From Celeribacter persicus (GTDB taxonomy: Bacteria; Pseudomonadota; Alphaproteobacteria; Rhodobacterales; Rhodobacteraceae): a stretch of DNA of 64,000 bases. The position numbers were made by a program, and so were the translations under genes. Of the stretch, positions 23,406 through 33,175 are shown in pieces (position 1 is the first letter of the stretch; each line of letters starts with the position of its first letter). The notes under the pieces are model-generated. The model did not search any database, was not told the origin of the DNA, and saw only the letters and a program-made list of their open reading frames with translations. Location: the NCBI RefSeq assembly GCF_003050785.1, contig NZ_QAOH01000007.1, forward strand, positions 62,001 through 126,000. Direction: 5' to 3'.

Positions 23406-24809
23406 TCACTCCGTTTCCTCGGCGACGTAGGCCATCCGCCCGCCCTGTTTGTTGCCGGTCACGACGCCCAGCGATTTAAGCTTGCGGTGCAACGCCGAGC
23501 GTTCCATGCCCACGAATGTTGCGGTACGGGAGATATTGCCGCCGAAGCGGTTGATTTGGGTCAGCAGGTATTCGCGTTCGAACACCTCGCGCGCCTCGCG
23601 AAGCGGCAATGTCGCGATCGCTGGCGACAGCATCGCCCGCCCGTCGTCTTCGCGCACCCCGTCCTCGGAAGGCAATTCCTCCGCCTCGATCAGCCCGGTG
23701 CTCTCGCCGAGGATCAGCACCCGCTCGATCACGTTCTTAAGCTGGCGCACATTGCCGGGCCAAGCCATGGTCTGAAGCATCGCAGCAGCATCCTCGGAAA
23801 GATCGCGCAGCGGCAACCCCTGCTCCCGGTTCAGCTTCTCGATGAAGAACCGGGCCAGTTCAGGGATGTCCTCGCGGCGTTTCTCAAGCGCGGGCACTTC
23901 GATCGGCACCACGTTCAGCCGGTGATAGAGCTCTTCGCGGAACCGCCCCGCTTCGATCTCCGCGAGAAGATCGCGCGAGGTCGAGGAGACGACGCGCAGA
24001 TCGACGGAGACTTTCGAGGAACCACCCACACGGGTAAAGCGCTGATCGACCAGAACGCGCAGGATTTTCGACTGGGTGCCCAAGGGCATATCCGCCACCT
24101 CGTCGAAATAGATCACCCCGCCACTGGCCTCCTCCAGAAGCCCTTTCTCGACACCACGCTCCGATGTCTCGCGACCGAACAAAACCTCCTCCATCCGGTC
24201 CGGCTCGATGGTGGCCGAGGACACGGTGACAAAAGGCGCATCGCGCCGCTCGGACCCCGCATGGATGAAGCGCGCCGCCACTTCCTTACCGACGCCCGCG
24301 CCGCCCGTGAGCATCACCCGACCGTTGGATTTCGTCACCTTCTCAAGGTTGCTCTTGAGCTGCTTGAACGCCGCCGAGACACCGATCATCTCCAGCTCCC
24401 CCGAACCCGAGCGTTTCAGCGTGGCGTTTTCGCGGCGCAGGCGCGAGGTCTCCATGGCACGGCTGATCACCACCATGAGCTGGTCGATGTTGAACGGCTT
24501 CTCGATGAAATCGTAAGCGCCCTGTTTGATCGCCGCAACGGCGATCTCGATGTTGCCATGGCCGGAAATGATGATGATTGGCACTTCCGGGTGCTCGCGC
24601 TTGACATGTTTCAGGATGTCGATCCCGTCCATGTCGCTGTCCTTCAGCCAGATATCAAGGATCATCAGCGCTGGCACACCCGCGTCGATTTGCTTGAGGC
24701 ACTCATCCGAATTCGACGCGAGCCGCGTCTCATAGCCCTCATCCTGAAGAATATCCCCGATCAATTCGCGAATATCGCGCTCATCATCGACGATCAGAAT
24801 ATCAGACAT
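23406..24809 (-). CDS. ntrX: Response regulator NtrX (AAA+ domain without GAFTGA)
   Basis: 467 residues. The receiver domain carries Asp52 (ILDIWLKD). The AAA+ domain has Walker A TGGAGVGKE (168-176) and Walker B GVIYFDEVAD (231-240), and the C-terminal HTH is RTATFVGMERSALHRKLKSL. The GAFTGA sigma54-contact motif is absent: FGRETSERGVEKGLLEEASGG takes its place (about residues 211-231). It pairs with NtrY, whose gene ends 21 bases upstream. In relatives the NtrYX system regulates nitrogen, redox and envelope genes. Lack of the sigma54 loop suggests activation or repression at sigma70 promoters. Confidence 0.94.
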   Translation of the reverse strand: MSDILIVDDERDIRELIGDILQDEGYETRLASNSDECLKQIDAGVPALMILDIWLKDSDMDGIDILKHVKREHPEVPIIIISGHGNIEIAVAAIKQGAYDFIEKPFNIDQLMVVISRAMETSRLRRENATLKRSGSGELEMIGVSAAFKQLKSNLEKVTKSNGRVMLTGGAGVGKEVAARFIHAGSERRDAPFVTVSSATIEPDRMEEVLFGRETSERGVEKGLLEEASGGVIYFDEVADMPLGTQSKILRVLVDQRFTRVGGSSKVSVDLRVVSSTSRDLLAEIEAGRFREELYHRLNVVPIEVPALEKRREDIPELARFFIEKLNREQGLPLRDLSEDAAAMLQTMAWPGNVRQLKNVIERVLILGESTGLIEAEELPSEDGVREDDGRAMLSPAIATLPLREAREVFEREYLLTQINRFGGNISRTATFVGMERSALHRKLKSLGVVTGNKQGGRMAYVAEETE

Positions 24810-24830
24810 TTCTCACTCCAGACTTCATCT

Positions 24831-27173
24831 TTACACCGCAATCTCTTGTTTTTCTTTAATAACATTGCCACCCACGACGGCGATGCGAATGCTCGCACAA
24901 GCCCCGATCCGGCCGGTTTCATCGAGCGGCACACCATCGGTCAACGTCAGTGTCCCGCCATGTTCTTCAATGATCTTTTTGACGATCGGCAGCCCCAGCC
25001 CGGTGCCTTTCTCCCGCGTCGTCACATAGGGTTCGAACAGCCGCGAGCGGTCCTCCGGCAAGCCGATACCGTTATCGGTCACCGAGATCACTGCCTCCTG
25101 ATCCTCGCAGTGCATGGCCACCAGAATGCGCGGCACGTAACCCTCTGTAACGCCGCATTCCTCAAGACTTTCAATCGCTTCCCCGGCATTCTTTATCAGA
25201 TTTGTGAGCGCCTGTCCGATCATGGTCGCATCCACTTCGGCAAGCGCCGTATCCGGGTCTATTCTGGCCGTGATCTCCACATCCGGCTGGGCGTTCTGCT
25301 GCAACAGGACCGCGCCTTTCACCAGCTCGACAAGATCGTGTTCACGCCGCTCTGGGCTTGGCATACGGGCGAATTTCGAGAACTCGTCGACGATGCGTCG
25401 CAGATCGCCGGTCTGACGCACGATCACGGAGGTGTATTGTTCCAGATCCGCCCGCGCCTCCTCGTCCAGCCCGCGCCCGAATTTGCGCAGGATACGCTCG
25501 GCAGACAGTTGAATGGGGGTCAGCGGGTTCTTGATCTCATGCGCGATCCGCCGGGCCACATCGCCCCACGCGGCCAAACGCTGCGCGCTCACAAGATCGG
25601 TCACATCGTCAAAGGCGACCACATAGCCCTCAAGTTTGCCGTCCACGTCACGTCGCGTTGCAATACGAACCAAAAGGCTTTCCTGCGCCCCAGAGCGGAT
25701 GAGCCGCAGTTCGTCCTGCGCCACCTCGCGCTTATTGCTGCGCAGGAGATCGAAAAGCGGACAGAATTCCGGCACGACCACGGCCAGAGGTTCGCCCGTC
25801 ACATCGCGTTCGCCGAGGTTCAGCAGCGCCTGCGCCGACCGGTTCAAAAGCGTCACCCGTCCTTCGGCATCGAGCCCCACGACACCCGCAGTCACCGAAG
25901 AAAGAACGGAATCGAACAGCCGCCGCCGCGCTTCGATCTGGGCATTACGCTCCATCAGCTCGTCATGCTGGAGCTTCACCTGCCTGGTCATCTGGTTGAA
26001 CACCCGGCCCAGTGTTGCGATTTCGTCCTGCCCTTCCTCCTCGGGCACGCGTACCGACAGATCGCCCTCCCCCACCTTCTGCGCCGCCCCCGCCAGCCGC
26101 CCGATGGGCCGCGCCAGCCGTTCGGCGAACCACAGGCCCAGCCAGGTCGCGGCCAGAATGAGAATGAGCGCAAACCCGATGTACAAAAGCCCGAATTCGA
26201 ACAGAAGCCTCCCACGCTCGCTCTCCAATTGATTATAAAGCGCGATGCTGTCCTGCGTCTCGTCCAGCAGGTTGAGGATTTTACCATCCACGTCGCGGGT
26301 CACGTAGAGATAGCGGTCCGAAAAGCTAGCCAGACGTTGCAGCGCACGGCTCTCGTTGCGGTCCCAGTCGTCAATCAGCACCAGTTCGCCGGTCTCCGCC
26401 CGTGCGAGATCCGCCTCCGACGGTTTCTCGTAATCGAACAGATAGGAGCGCTCACCACGGGCCTTGATCTCGCCCGCCCTATTGATGACATAGGCCTCGC
26501 GCAGCCCCCTCTGAACCAAACCCTGCCCTTCATTGAGCACTTCCCGCAGCCCGCCATCGGGCAGGATCGTGACTTGCCGCCGCCGGTCGATGATGAAATT
26601 CGCCAGCCCCCGCGTGTCCTCGGCCAAACCGTCACGATGTTCGGTCTCATAGGCTTTTGCCGCTTCGAGAGAGGAGCCCACCACATTGCGCACCCGCTCT
26701 GAGAACCAGCCCTCAAGGCCGAAATTCACCGTAACCACGGCGAAGACCGCGACCATGACGGTCGGAATAAGGGCAAGAAGCACGAAAGCGCCCGAGAGCC
26801 GCAGATGCAGCCGCGAGCCTTCGGAATGGGCGCGCCGGGCGGCGATCACACTGGCGATGCGCTGCGCCACAAGCCCCGCAACCACAAGCACATAGACCAC
26901 ATCGGCCAGAAGCACGGCGCGCAACACCGCCGATGCCGGACCGTGATCGAGCGGACCGAGCACAAGGAACGTGAACACCGCCAGGAGCGGCCCCATCACG
27001 AAAACCGCAAGCGTCGCCACATTCTGCAACCGGCGCTGCCGACGCAGCCGCAACAGCCTGTTCCAGCTTTGCCGACCGATTCTCTGTGCCACCGGTTTTT
27101 GTGCCACTGCCCGCACCCTCAAACTGCTCAAAACGCCCCTTGCGCCGCCCTTGTTTTCATGGCTCAGACACAA
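24831..27173 (-). CDS. ntrY: Sensor histidine kinase NtrY
   Basis: 780 residues. N-terminal membrane helices (two or three in residues 48-125) precede a periplasmic/extracytoplasmic segment. A HAMP linker follows (LARPIGRLAGAAQKVGEGDLSVRVP), then a PAS domain (LDAEGRVTLLNRSAQALL), the HisKA H-box RIAHEIKNPLTPIQLSAERI, and the HATPase with NLIKNAGEAIE and DNGIGLP. It phosphorylates NtrX. The GTG start used here is not well supported by a ribosome site; the true start may lie some codons later, before AVAQKPVAQRIG. The next gene ntrX starts 21 bases after its stop. Confidence 0.93.
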   Translation of the reverse strand: MCLSHENKGGARGVLSSLRVRAVAQKPVAQRIGRQSWNRLLRLRRQRRLQNVATLAVFVMGPLLAVFTFLVLGPLDHGPASAVLRAVLLADVVYVLVVAGLVAQRIASVIAARRAHSEGSRLHLRLSGAFVLLALIPTVMVAVFAVVTVNFGLEGWFSERVRNVVGSSLEAAKAYETEHRDGLAEDTRGLANFIIDRRRQVTILPDGGLREVLNEGQGLVQRGLREAYVINRAGEIKARGERSYLFDYEKPSEADLARAETGELVLIDDWDRNESRALQRLASFSDRYLYVTRDVDGKILNLLDETQDSIALYNQLESERGRLLFEFGLLYIGFALILILAATWLGLWFAERLARPIGRLAGAAQKVGEGDLSVRVPEEEGQDEIATLGRVFNQMTRQVKLQHDELMERNAQIEARRRLFDSVLSSVTAGVVGLDAEGRVTLLNRSAQALLNLGERDVTGEPLAVVVPEFCPLFDLLRSNKREVAQDELRLIRSGAQESLLVRIATRRDVDGKLEGYVVAFDDVTDLVSAQRLAAWGDVARRIAHEIKNPLTPIQLSAERILRKFGRGLDEEARADLEQYTSVIVRQTGDLRRIVDEFSKFARMPSPERREHDLVELVKGAVLLQQNAQPDVEITARIDPDTALAEVDATMIGQALTNLIKNAGEAIESLEECGVTEGYVPRILVAMHCEDQEAVISVTDNGIGLPEDRSRLFEPYVTTREKGTGLGLPIVKKIIEEHGGTLTLTDGVPLDETGRIGACASIRIAVVGGNVIKEKQEIAV

Positions 27174-27247
27174 AGCACCGTGGCAGAGAGAGCGCAGTGG
27201 AGTGGTTTTCCGGTCACTGCGCCCTAATCGGCACGGATGTGGCCTTT

Positions 27248-28630
27248 TTACATCAGCTTACGACGGCGTGTCACCTGAATATCGAGATCATTGATCTTTT
27301 TTCGCAAGGTATTGCGGTTGATGCCGAGCAAATCGGCACATTTGGCCTGATTTCCGCCCACTGCATCCAGCGCAATTTCGATCAGCGGCCCTTCGACCTC
27401 CTTGAGAATACGCTGATACAACCCCGGCGGCGGCAAAACCCCACCATGCAGGTCGAAATACCGGCGCAGATGCTTGGCCACCGACGACGACAGTTTCTCG
27501 CCCTCGCCCCCGCCTTGCAGCGGCTCCATGGCGGGCTGGTTGCCGAGCACGGTTTCGACCTCCATCCGGGTGATTTCCTCTTCGGGGGAGGTAACAATGA
27601 GCCGGCGGATGGTGTTCTCCAACTGGCGCACGTTGCCCGGCCAACTGTAGGCGCGTACCAGCTCCATCGCGTCGGCGGTGAAACGCCGCGCCGAGAGTCC
27701 GTCGCGTTCGGCCTTCGAAAGGAAGAACTCCGCCAGAAGCGGGATGTCGTCGACGCGTTCGCGCAGCGAGGGCACAGAGATCGTCACACCGCCAAGACGA
27801 TAGAACAGGTCCTGACGGAAGGCACCGCTTTCCATCTTGGCCGAAAGATTGGCTTGCGAAGTTGCCATGATGCGCGGCGCGTTGTCGGTGAAACTGTCAA
27901 GCATGCGCACGATACGCGCCTGTGCCTCCTCATCGAGATCGCCGACCTCGTCGAACAGAATCGAACCGTTCCTGGCCTTTGAGATCACCGCCGCGGGGCC
28001 TTCCATCGTCGCGAGATCGGAAGCCGAGACCACCACGAAGGGCAGGTTGCGCCGGTCGGAGAAATCATGGATCGCCCGCGCGATCAGACTTTTTCCGGTG
28101 CCGCTCTCGCCGGTGATCAGCACCGGCAGATCGGTGTTCATCACGCGTGCAACAAGGCGATAAAGCGTCTGCATCGCGGGTGTTCGTCCGACCAGCGGCA
28201 GGTCTTCCTGCGGTGCGCCGATCTCGGAGGGTGCGCGCGCCGTGGAAGGTGCCGGATTGGCGCGGCGCTTGACTTCAAGCGCCTTGGCGGCCCGTTTCAT
28301 CAGGTCCGGCAGATCGAAGGGCTTCGGCAGATAGTCGAAGGCCTCGGCCTCGGCGGCCTGAATGGCGGTCATGATGGTGTTCTGCGCAGAGATCACGATC
28401 ACCGGCAGACCGGGCCGCAACTCGGCGATGCGCGGCAGGCTCTCAAGCCCGTTGCCATCGGGCATCATCACGTCGGAGATCACCAGATCGCCTTTGCCCT
28501 CTTCCACCCAGCGCATCAGCGTGACCAGAGACGAGGTCGCGTGCACCTTGCAGCCCGCACGGGTCAGCGCCTGGGTCAGGACCGTGCGGATCGTGCGGTC
28601 GTCATCGGCGACGAGGATCGTGCCATCCAT
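27248..28630 (-). CDS. ntrC: Nitrogen regulation protein NtrC lacking the GAFTGA loop
   Basis: 460 residues. Receiver with acidic pocket (ADDD) and Asp53 phosphosite; AAA+ domain with Walker A GESGTGKS (174-181) and Walker B ILFDEVG (224-230); Fis-type [23 protein letters not shown]. Between FVVVSASD and NGSILFDE only ~18 residues remain (205-222), so the loop carrying GAFTGA is missing. Established knowledge: Rhodobacter capsulatus NtrC also lacks GAFTGA and activates with sigma70 RNA polymerase. Phosphorylated by NtrB, it would activate nitrogen-assimilation genes. It is followed by ntrY after 74 bases. Confidence 0.96.
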   Translation of the reverse strand: MDGTILVADDDRTIRTVLTQALTRAGCKVHATSSLVTLMRWVEEGKGDLVISDVMMPDGNGLESLPRIAELRPGLPVIVISAQNTIMTAIQAAEAEAFDYLPKPFDLPDLMKRAAKALEVKRRANPAPSTARAPSEIGAPQEDLPLVGRTPAMQTLYRLVARVMNTDLPVLITGESGTGKSLIARAIHDFSDRRNLPFVVVSASDLATMEGPAAVISKARNGSILFDEVGDLDEEAQARIVRMLDSFTDNAPRIMATSQANLSAKMESGAFRQDLFYRLGGVTISVPSLRERVDDIPLLAEFFLSKAERDGLSARRFTADAMELVRAYSWPGNVRQLENTIRRLIVTSPEEEITRMEVETVLGNQPAMEPLQGGGEGEKLSSSVAKHLRRYFDLHGGVLPPPGLYQRILKEVEGPLIEIALDAVGGNQAKCADLLGINRNTLRKKINDLDIQVTRRRKLM

Positions 28631-28730
28631 AGTATTCTCTCCTTGTCAGTCTCGCGTCAGGCCCATCGGCCCACGCGCTGTCCCCTTGTCGGTGGGGCTT
28701 TTCTCAACTTTATGACGTGTCACGCGCATG

Positions 28731-29807
28731 TCACCCTTTTTTCGGTTCGCGCGGGGCAACCGGCAGGGAGATACGGAACACGGTCTTGCCGGGCACGGAG
28801 TCCACGGAAATCCAGCCCTCGTGATCGGAAATGATCTTCGAGACCAGCGCGAGGCCAAGCCCCGTGCCGTTTTCGCGCCCCGAGACGAAGGGTTCGAAAA
28901 TATCGGCGGCAATCTCCGGCGGCAGGCCCGGACCGTCGTCGATGATTTCGACCTGAAGCGGCAAGGCCGCCCCCGTCCCGTCCTTGCGCCGCAGCCTCAG
29001 CGACAGGTCGTAGAAGGTCCTCAGACGGATCGTGCCGCCTTCCTTGCCCGCCGCCTCGGAGGCGTTCTTGATCAGGTTCAGGAAAACCTGCAAAATCTGA
29101 TCGCCATCGACAAAGGTCGGCGGCAGGGAGGGATCGAACTCCTCGATGAACTTCATGTTCGCGCCATAGGACAGCTCGGCAGATTTGCGCGCCCGGTCCA
29201 GCAGGTCGTGAATGTTGATCGGTCGTTTGGCGGGCGGGCGCAGGTTGCCGAATTGCTCCACCTGCTCCAGAAGCGCCACGATCCGGCGGCTTTCCGCGAC
29301 GATCAGGTCGGTCAGCTCAAGGTCCTCGGGGTTGAGGCTCATCGACAAGAGCTGCGCCGCCCCGGTGATGCCCGCCAACGGGTTCTTGATTTCATGCGCC
29401 AGCATTTCCGCCATGCCGATCGCCGAACGCGCGGAGGTTTTCACCTGATGCGCCCGGCCCAAACGGTCGGCAATCTGGCGCGGCTCCATCAGCAGGATGA
29501 GCCAGTTTTCCATGCCTTGCAGCGGTGCGATCTGGATGTTGCATTGCACCGGTGCGGCGTTGCCGCCCGAGACATCGACATTGTTGATGAACAAAGGCGA
29601 GTCGTCCCGGCGCACCCGCCCGAAGGCTTCCTCAAGCGGCGCGTCGATAGCCAGCTTGTCGAACACGGGCACACCGGTGAGCACCTTGGCCGACGCGTTG
29701 AGAAACAGTTCGGCGGCAGAGTTCACCTCGACGATCTCATCGCCCGCGTCGATCATGATCGCGGGCACCGGCAGAGACGGCCAGAGCATGTCGAAACGAT
29801 GTGTCAT
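28731..29807 (-). CDS. ntrB: Nitrogen regulation sensor kinase NtrB
   Basis: 358 residues from ATG 29807, the start fixed by ATGA overlap with the dusB stop; the frame is open upstream through dusB but this is coincidental. Order: PAS domain (1-115), the H-box with His138 in LAHEIKNPLAGITGA, then the ATPase domain with NLIKNASEAA and DDGPGLP. It is a soluble kinase/phosphatase controlled by PII (GlnB), acting on NtrC. The dusB-ntrB-ntrC order is the classic nifR3-ntrBC operon of Rhodobacter-type bacteria. A ~100-base gap separates it from ntrC. Confidence 0.96.
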   Translation of the reverse strand: MTHRFDMLWPSLPVPAIMIDAGDEIVEVNSAAELFLNASAKVLTGVPVFDKLAIDAPLEEAFGRVRRDDSPLFINNVDVSGGNAAPVQCNIQIAPLQGMENWLILLMEPRQIADRLGRAHQVKTSARSAIGMAEMLAHEIKNPLAGITGAAQLLSMSLNPEDLELTDLIVAESRRIVALLEQVEQFGNLRPPAKRPINIHDLLDRARKSAELSYGANMKFIEEFDPSLPPTFVDGDQILQVFLNLIKNASEAAGKEGGTIRLRTFYDLSLRLRRKDGTGAALPLQVEIIDDGPGLPPEIAADIFEPFVSGRENGTGLGLALVSKIISDHEGWISVDSVPGKTVFRISLPVAPREPKKG

Positions 29808-30784
29808 GCGGCGCAGACCTCCCCACTTAAAGCTTCGGGCAAAAATTCGAACACGGCACGTGGTGATTTTTGCGTCAGTACCCGCTTGCGCAGCGCCTCG
29901 GGCGTTCCCGCCGTATCCATGTACCAGCCCAGATGTTTGCGCATCACCCGCCCGCCGAGGACCTCGCCGTAAAACGTCAGCCCTGCCTCGTAATGGCGCG
30001 CGACCATCTCGACGAAATCCTTGCCCTCGGGACGCACGGGCAGCGGCGCGCCGGTCAAATTCGCAGCGACCTGCGCCAGAAGCCAGGGTTGGCCCTGCGC
30101 GCCGCGCCCGATCATCACCCCGTCCGCGCCGGATTGCGCCAACGCTTGCCGCGCGGCCTCGGGCGAGGTGATATCGCCATTGGCGATCACCGGGATCGAC
30201 ACCGCCTCCTTCACCGCCCGGATCGCGGCCCAGTCGGCGCGGCCCTTGTAGAACTGGCACCGCGTGCGGCCATGGATGGTGATCATCTGGATGCCCGCAT
30301 CTTCGGCGCGTCTGGCAAGCTCCGGCGCGTTCAGAAGCGCATCGTCCCAACCCAGCCGGGTTTTCAGCGTCACCGGCACCTTGACTGCCCCCACCACCGC
30401 CTCGATGAGTGTGAGCGCATGGTCGAGATTGCGCATCAGGGCAGACCCGGAATAGCCCGACACGACCTTTTTCGCCGGGCAGCCCATGTTGATGTCGATG
30501 ATCTGCGCTCCGTTGTCCTCAGCCATTTTCGCCGCCAAAGCCATCGGTTCCGCCTCGCGCCCCGCAAGCTGCACGGCGGTGTTCTCGACGCCGAAACCAA
30601 GCTCCGCCTTCTCGCGCGCCCCAGGTCGCGCGTTCAGCATGTCATGGGAAGCAACCATCTCGGACACCACAAGCCCCGCACCGAAAGACGCAACGAGATC
30701 GCGGAAGGGCAGGTCTGTGATTCCAGCCATGGGGGCCAGAAACACGGGTGGGTCCAGTTCGAATTGCGCCAATTCAACGGGCAA
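29804..30784 (-). CDS. dusB: tRNA-dihydrouridine synthase (DusB/NifR3)
   Basis: 326 residues. FMN-binding TIM barrel: FLAPMAGITDLPFR at the N-terminus, the catalytic Cys in DINMGCPAKKVV, MITIHGRTRCQFYKG, and the phosphate-binding loop VIANGDI ... GADGVMIGRGA. It reduces uridine to dihydrouridine in tRNA. The start is TTG 30784 with AAGGA about 8 bases upstream; no ATG is nearer. It is the first gene of the ntr operon and overlaps ntrB by four bases, so translation of ntrB depends on dusB. Confidence 0.95.
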   Translation of the reverse strand: MPVELAQFELDPPVFLAPMAGITDLPFRDLVASFGAGLVVSEMVASHDMLNARPGAREKAELGFGVENTAVQLAGREAEPMALAAKMAEDNGAQIIDINMGCPAKKVVSGYSGSALMRNLDHALTLIEAVVGAVKVPVTLKTRLGWDDALLNAPELARRAEDAGIQMITIHGRTRCQFYKGRADWAAIRAVKEAVSIPVIANGDITSPEAARQALAQSGADGVMIGRGAQGQPWLLAQVAANLTGAPLPVRPEGKDFVEMVARHYEAGLTFYGEVLGGRVMRKHLGWYMDTAGTPEALRKRVLTQKSPRAVFEFLPEALSGEVCAA

Positions 30785-30952
30785 GCGATTAATCCTTGAG
30801 CATTTCGGACAGAGGTAGCGGTCACAGCCGCGAGTCGCAAAGGATCAAGGCGAAAAATGTGGCGAAAAACAACAGATGCACAAAATTTGATCATCACAAA
30901 GGTCAAAAACAGCGCATTGCAAGCCTGCGCGCCACCGATTATGCCAAATCTC

Positions 30953-32134
30953 ATGACAAAGATCGCAGCTCTGATCGTCGCCGCCGGACGCGGCACCCGC
31001 GCGGGCGGGGAGATGCCGAAGCAATGGCAGAGGCTTGGGGCCACGCCCGGAGCCCTGCGCGTCATCGACCATGCCATCGCCGCCTTTCGCCCACATGTGG
31101 CGCGCGTCGTGGTGGTGCATCACCCGGACGACATGGACCTCGCGCAAAGCCTTGAAAACGTGACACTCGTTCCGGGCGGCGCGACGCGTGCGGCCTCGGT
31201 GAAAGCAGGGCTTGAGGCGCTCGAAAACGAAGGGATCGACAAGGTTCTGATCCATGACGCGGCCCGCGCCCTGATCCCCGCCGAGGTAATCAGGGGCGTG
31301 CTTACGGCGCTCGAAAATCACAACGGTGCGGCCCCGGCGCTCATGGTCACGGATGCGCTCTGGCACGCAGGCAACTCACGAAATGCCGCGCAAACAGGCG
31401 TTTTCGTCGACGGCACCCGCGACCGCAACGGGCTTTACCGGGCCCAGACGCCGCAGGGTTTTGCCTTCGAGGCCATTCTGGCCGCGCATCGCGCACACGC
31501 GGGCGAGGCCGCCGATGACGTCGAAGTCGCCCGCGCCCATGGCATCGCGGTTGCGATCACCGAAGGCTCGGAAGAGAATTTCAAGATCACCCACCCCGGC
31601 GATTTCGCCCGGGCCGACGCGCTTGTGCGTCAAAGAACCGAGGAGAAAGCACAAATGGAAATCCGGCTGGGCAATGGCTATGATGTGCACCGCTTCGGCG
31701 AGGGGGACCACGTCTGGCTCTGTGGCGTGAAGGTTCCGCACGGGCGCAGCCTTCAGGGCCATTCCGACGCCGACGTGGGCATGCATGCGCTCACCGATGC
31801 GATTTACGGCGCACTGGCGCGCGGCGACATCGGCCAGCATTTTCCGCCCACCGACCCACAATGGAAAGGCGCCGAGAGCCATATCTTCCTGCGCCATGCC
31901 ATCGGGCTTGCGCGCGAGATGGGCTATGAGATGATGAATTGCGACGTCACGCTGGTTTGCGAACGCCCCAAGGTGGGACCCCATGCCGCCTCGATGCGCG
32001 CGGCACTGGCCGATATCATGGGCGTCGATGTGGAGAAAGTGTCGGTCAAGGCGACCACCTCCGAGCGGCTCGGGTTCACCGGGCGCGAAGAAGGCATCGC
32101 CGCGCTGGCGACCGCGGCGTTGATCAAGAGTTGA
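30953..32134 (+). CDS. ispDF: Bifunctional MEP cytidylyltransferase / MECDP synthase IspDF
   Basis: 393 residues from ATG 30953 (an in-frame ATG at 30941 is a near alternative). The IspD half has [20 protein letters not shown], and [11 protein letters not shown]; the IspF half begins at about residue 235 (base 31655) with [15 protein letters not shown], then [15 protein letters not shown] and [15 protein letters not shown], with all metal-binding Asp/His residues. It carries out two non-consecutive steps of the MEP isoprenoid pathway; the fusion is common in alphaproteobacteria. It is divergent from dusB. Confidence 0.96.
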   Translation: MTKIAALIVAAGRGTRAGGEMPKQWQRLGATPGALRVIDHAIAAFRPHVARVVVVHHPDDMDLAQSLENVTLVPGGATRAASVKAGLEALENEGIDKVLIHDAARALIPAEVIRGVLTALENHNGAAPALMVTDALWHAGNSRNAAQTGVFVDGTRDRNGLYRAQTPQGFAFEAILAAHRAHAGEAADDVEVARAHGIAVAITEGSEENFKITHPGDFARADALVRQRTEEKAQMEIRLGNGYDVHRFGEGDHVWLCGVKVPHGRSLQGHSDADVGMHALTDAIYGALARGDIGQHFPPTDPQWKGAESHIFLRHAIGLAREMGYEMMNCDVTLVCERPKVGPHAASMRAALADIMGVDVEKVSVKATTSERLGFTGREEGIAALATAALIKS

Positions 32135-32159
32135 ACGAAAGCTGTCGAGGAGAGACCGG

Positions 32160-32657
32160 ATGAACCCCTATGCGGAACTGATCGCGACCATCGCCAAGGT
32201 CGGTTACATGAAACCGGCTTCGGGCACATGGGGATCGGCGGCCGCCGTGCCTCTGTTCTGGGCGCTGCATGAAAGCCTCGGCGTGCCCGGCGTTCTGATT
32301 GGCACTGTCATCGCCTTTGTCGCGGGGCTCTGGGCCACGCAGAAGATGATACAGGCCAAGGGTGAGGAAGACCCCTCCGAGATTGTCATCGACGAGCTTG
32401 TGGGCATGTGGATCGCGCTCATCCCCGTCTCCATCGGCTCTGCCATGGCCGGTGCGCCCTCTACCGCGCTCTGGCCCGCATGGCCCACCGCCTTTCTCGC
32501 CTTCCGGCTGTTCGACATCTGGAAACCCGGCCCCGTCGGTTGGGCCGACCGGCGCGGCGACGCATTGGGCGTGATGCTCGATGACGTGATCGCGGGCGTG
32601 TTCGCCGCCATTGTCGTCGTGATCTTCGCGGGCGTCTATCACGGGCTGATCCAATGA
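32160..32657 (+). CDS. pgpA: Phosphatidylglycerophosphatase A
   Basis: 165 residues with three or four hydrophobic helices. Motifs of PgpA: SGTWGSAAAVPLFWAL (about 20-35), the acidic pair in PSEIVIDELVGMWIAL, and GVMLDDVIAG near the C-terminus. It dephosphorylates phosphatidylglycerophosphate to phosphatidylglycerol at the inner membrane. GAGGAGAG provides the ribosome site. Its stop overlaps the next start (ATGA), and it is 25 bases downstream of ispDF, so the three genes form an operon. Confidence 0.93.
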   Translation: MNPYAELIATIAKVGYMKPASGTWGSAAAVPLFWALHESLGVPGVLIGTVIAFVAGLWATQKMIQAKGEEDPSEIVIDELVGMWIALIPVSIGSAMAGAPSTALWPAWPTAFLAFRLFDIWKPGPVGWADRRGDALGVMLDDVIAGVFAAIVVVIFAGVYHGLIQ

Positions 32658-33154
32658 CCTCGCATGCCACGCCCCTGCCCCTTGCTCTCGCCGAAGAGGT
32701 GCTGGCACGCGCGCGTGCGACGGGCGTGATGATCGCCACCGCCGAAAGCTGCACCGGCGGGCTTATCGTCGGCAGCCTAACCGAAATCCCCGGCTCATCG
32801 GATGTGGTGGATCGCGGCTATGTCACCTACTCCAACACCGCCAAGCGTGAGATGATCGGGGTGTCTCCGGTTACGCTCGCCGAACACGGCGCGGTGTCCG
32901 AGCAAGTGGCGCAGGAAATGGCCGAAGGGGCATTGGCGAAATCCATGGCCAGCGTCGCAATCTCTGTGACCGGCATCGCGGGCCCCGGTGGCTCAGAACA
33001 CAAACCCGAAGGCCGGGTCTGTTTCGGGCTCGCCCGCAAGGGGGCAACAACGGTGGTGGAAACCGTGGATTTCGGCCCCCTGGGGCGCAGCGCGGTGCGC
33101 GGCGCGACAGTGGAACACGCGCTCGAAATGCTGCGTTCCGCGCTCAGGGGATAA
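32654..33154 (+). CDS. pncC: Nicotinamide-nucleotide amidohydrolase PncC (CinA C-terminal domain)
   Basis: 166 residues, the size of the stand-alone CinA C-terminal domain. Diagnostic motifs are TAESCTGGLIVGSLTEIPGS (about 31-50), the GYVTYSNTAKREMIGV segment, and SVTGIAGPGGS. It deamidates nicotinamide mononucleotide to NaMN in pyridine-nucleotide salvage. No N-terminal CinA domain is fused. It is translationally coupled to pgpA. Confidence 0.93.
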   Translation: MTSHATPLPLALAEEVLARARATGVMIATAESCTGGLIVGSLTEIPGSSDVVDRGYVTYSNTAKREMIGVSPVTLAEHGAVSEQVAQEMAEGALAKSMASVAISVTGIAGPGGSEHKPEGRVCFGLARKGATTVVETVDFGPLGRSAVRGATVEHALEMLRSALRG

Positions 33155-33175
33155 GCGCCGGATCGGGAGGGGGAC

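Noticed and set aside
23244-26702. Very long plus-strand open frame opposite ntrX and ntrY
   Set aside because: It is antisense to two complete sensor/regulator genes with all motifs, contains no domain pattern, and arises from high-GC codon use. The same applies to long frames opposite lipA/rlm (35566-38358) and feoB (3968-5599).
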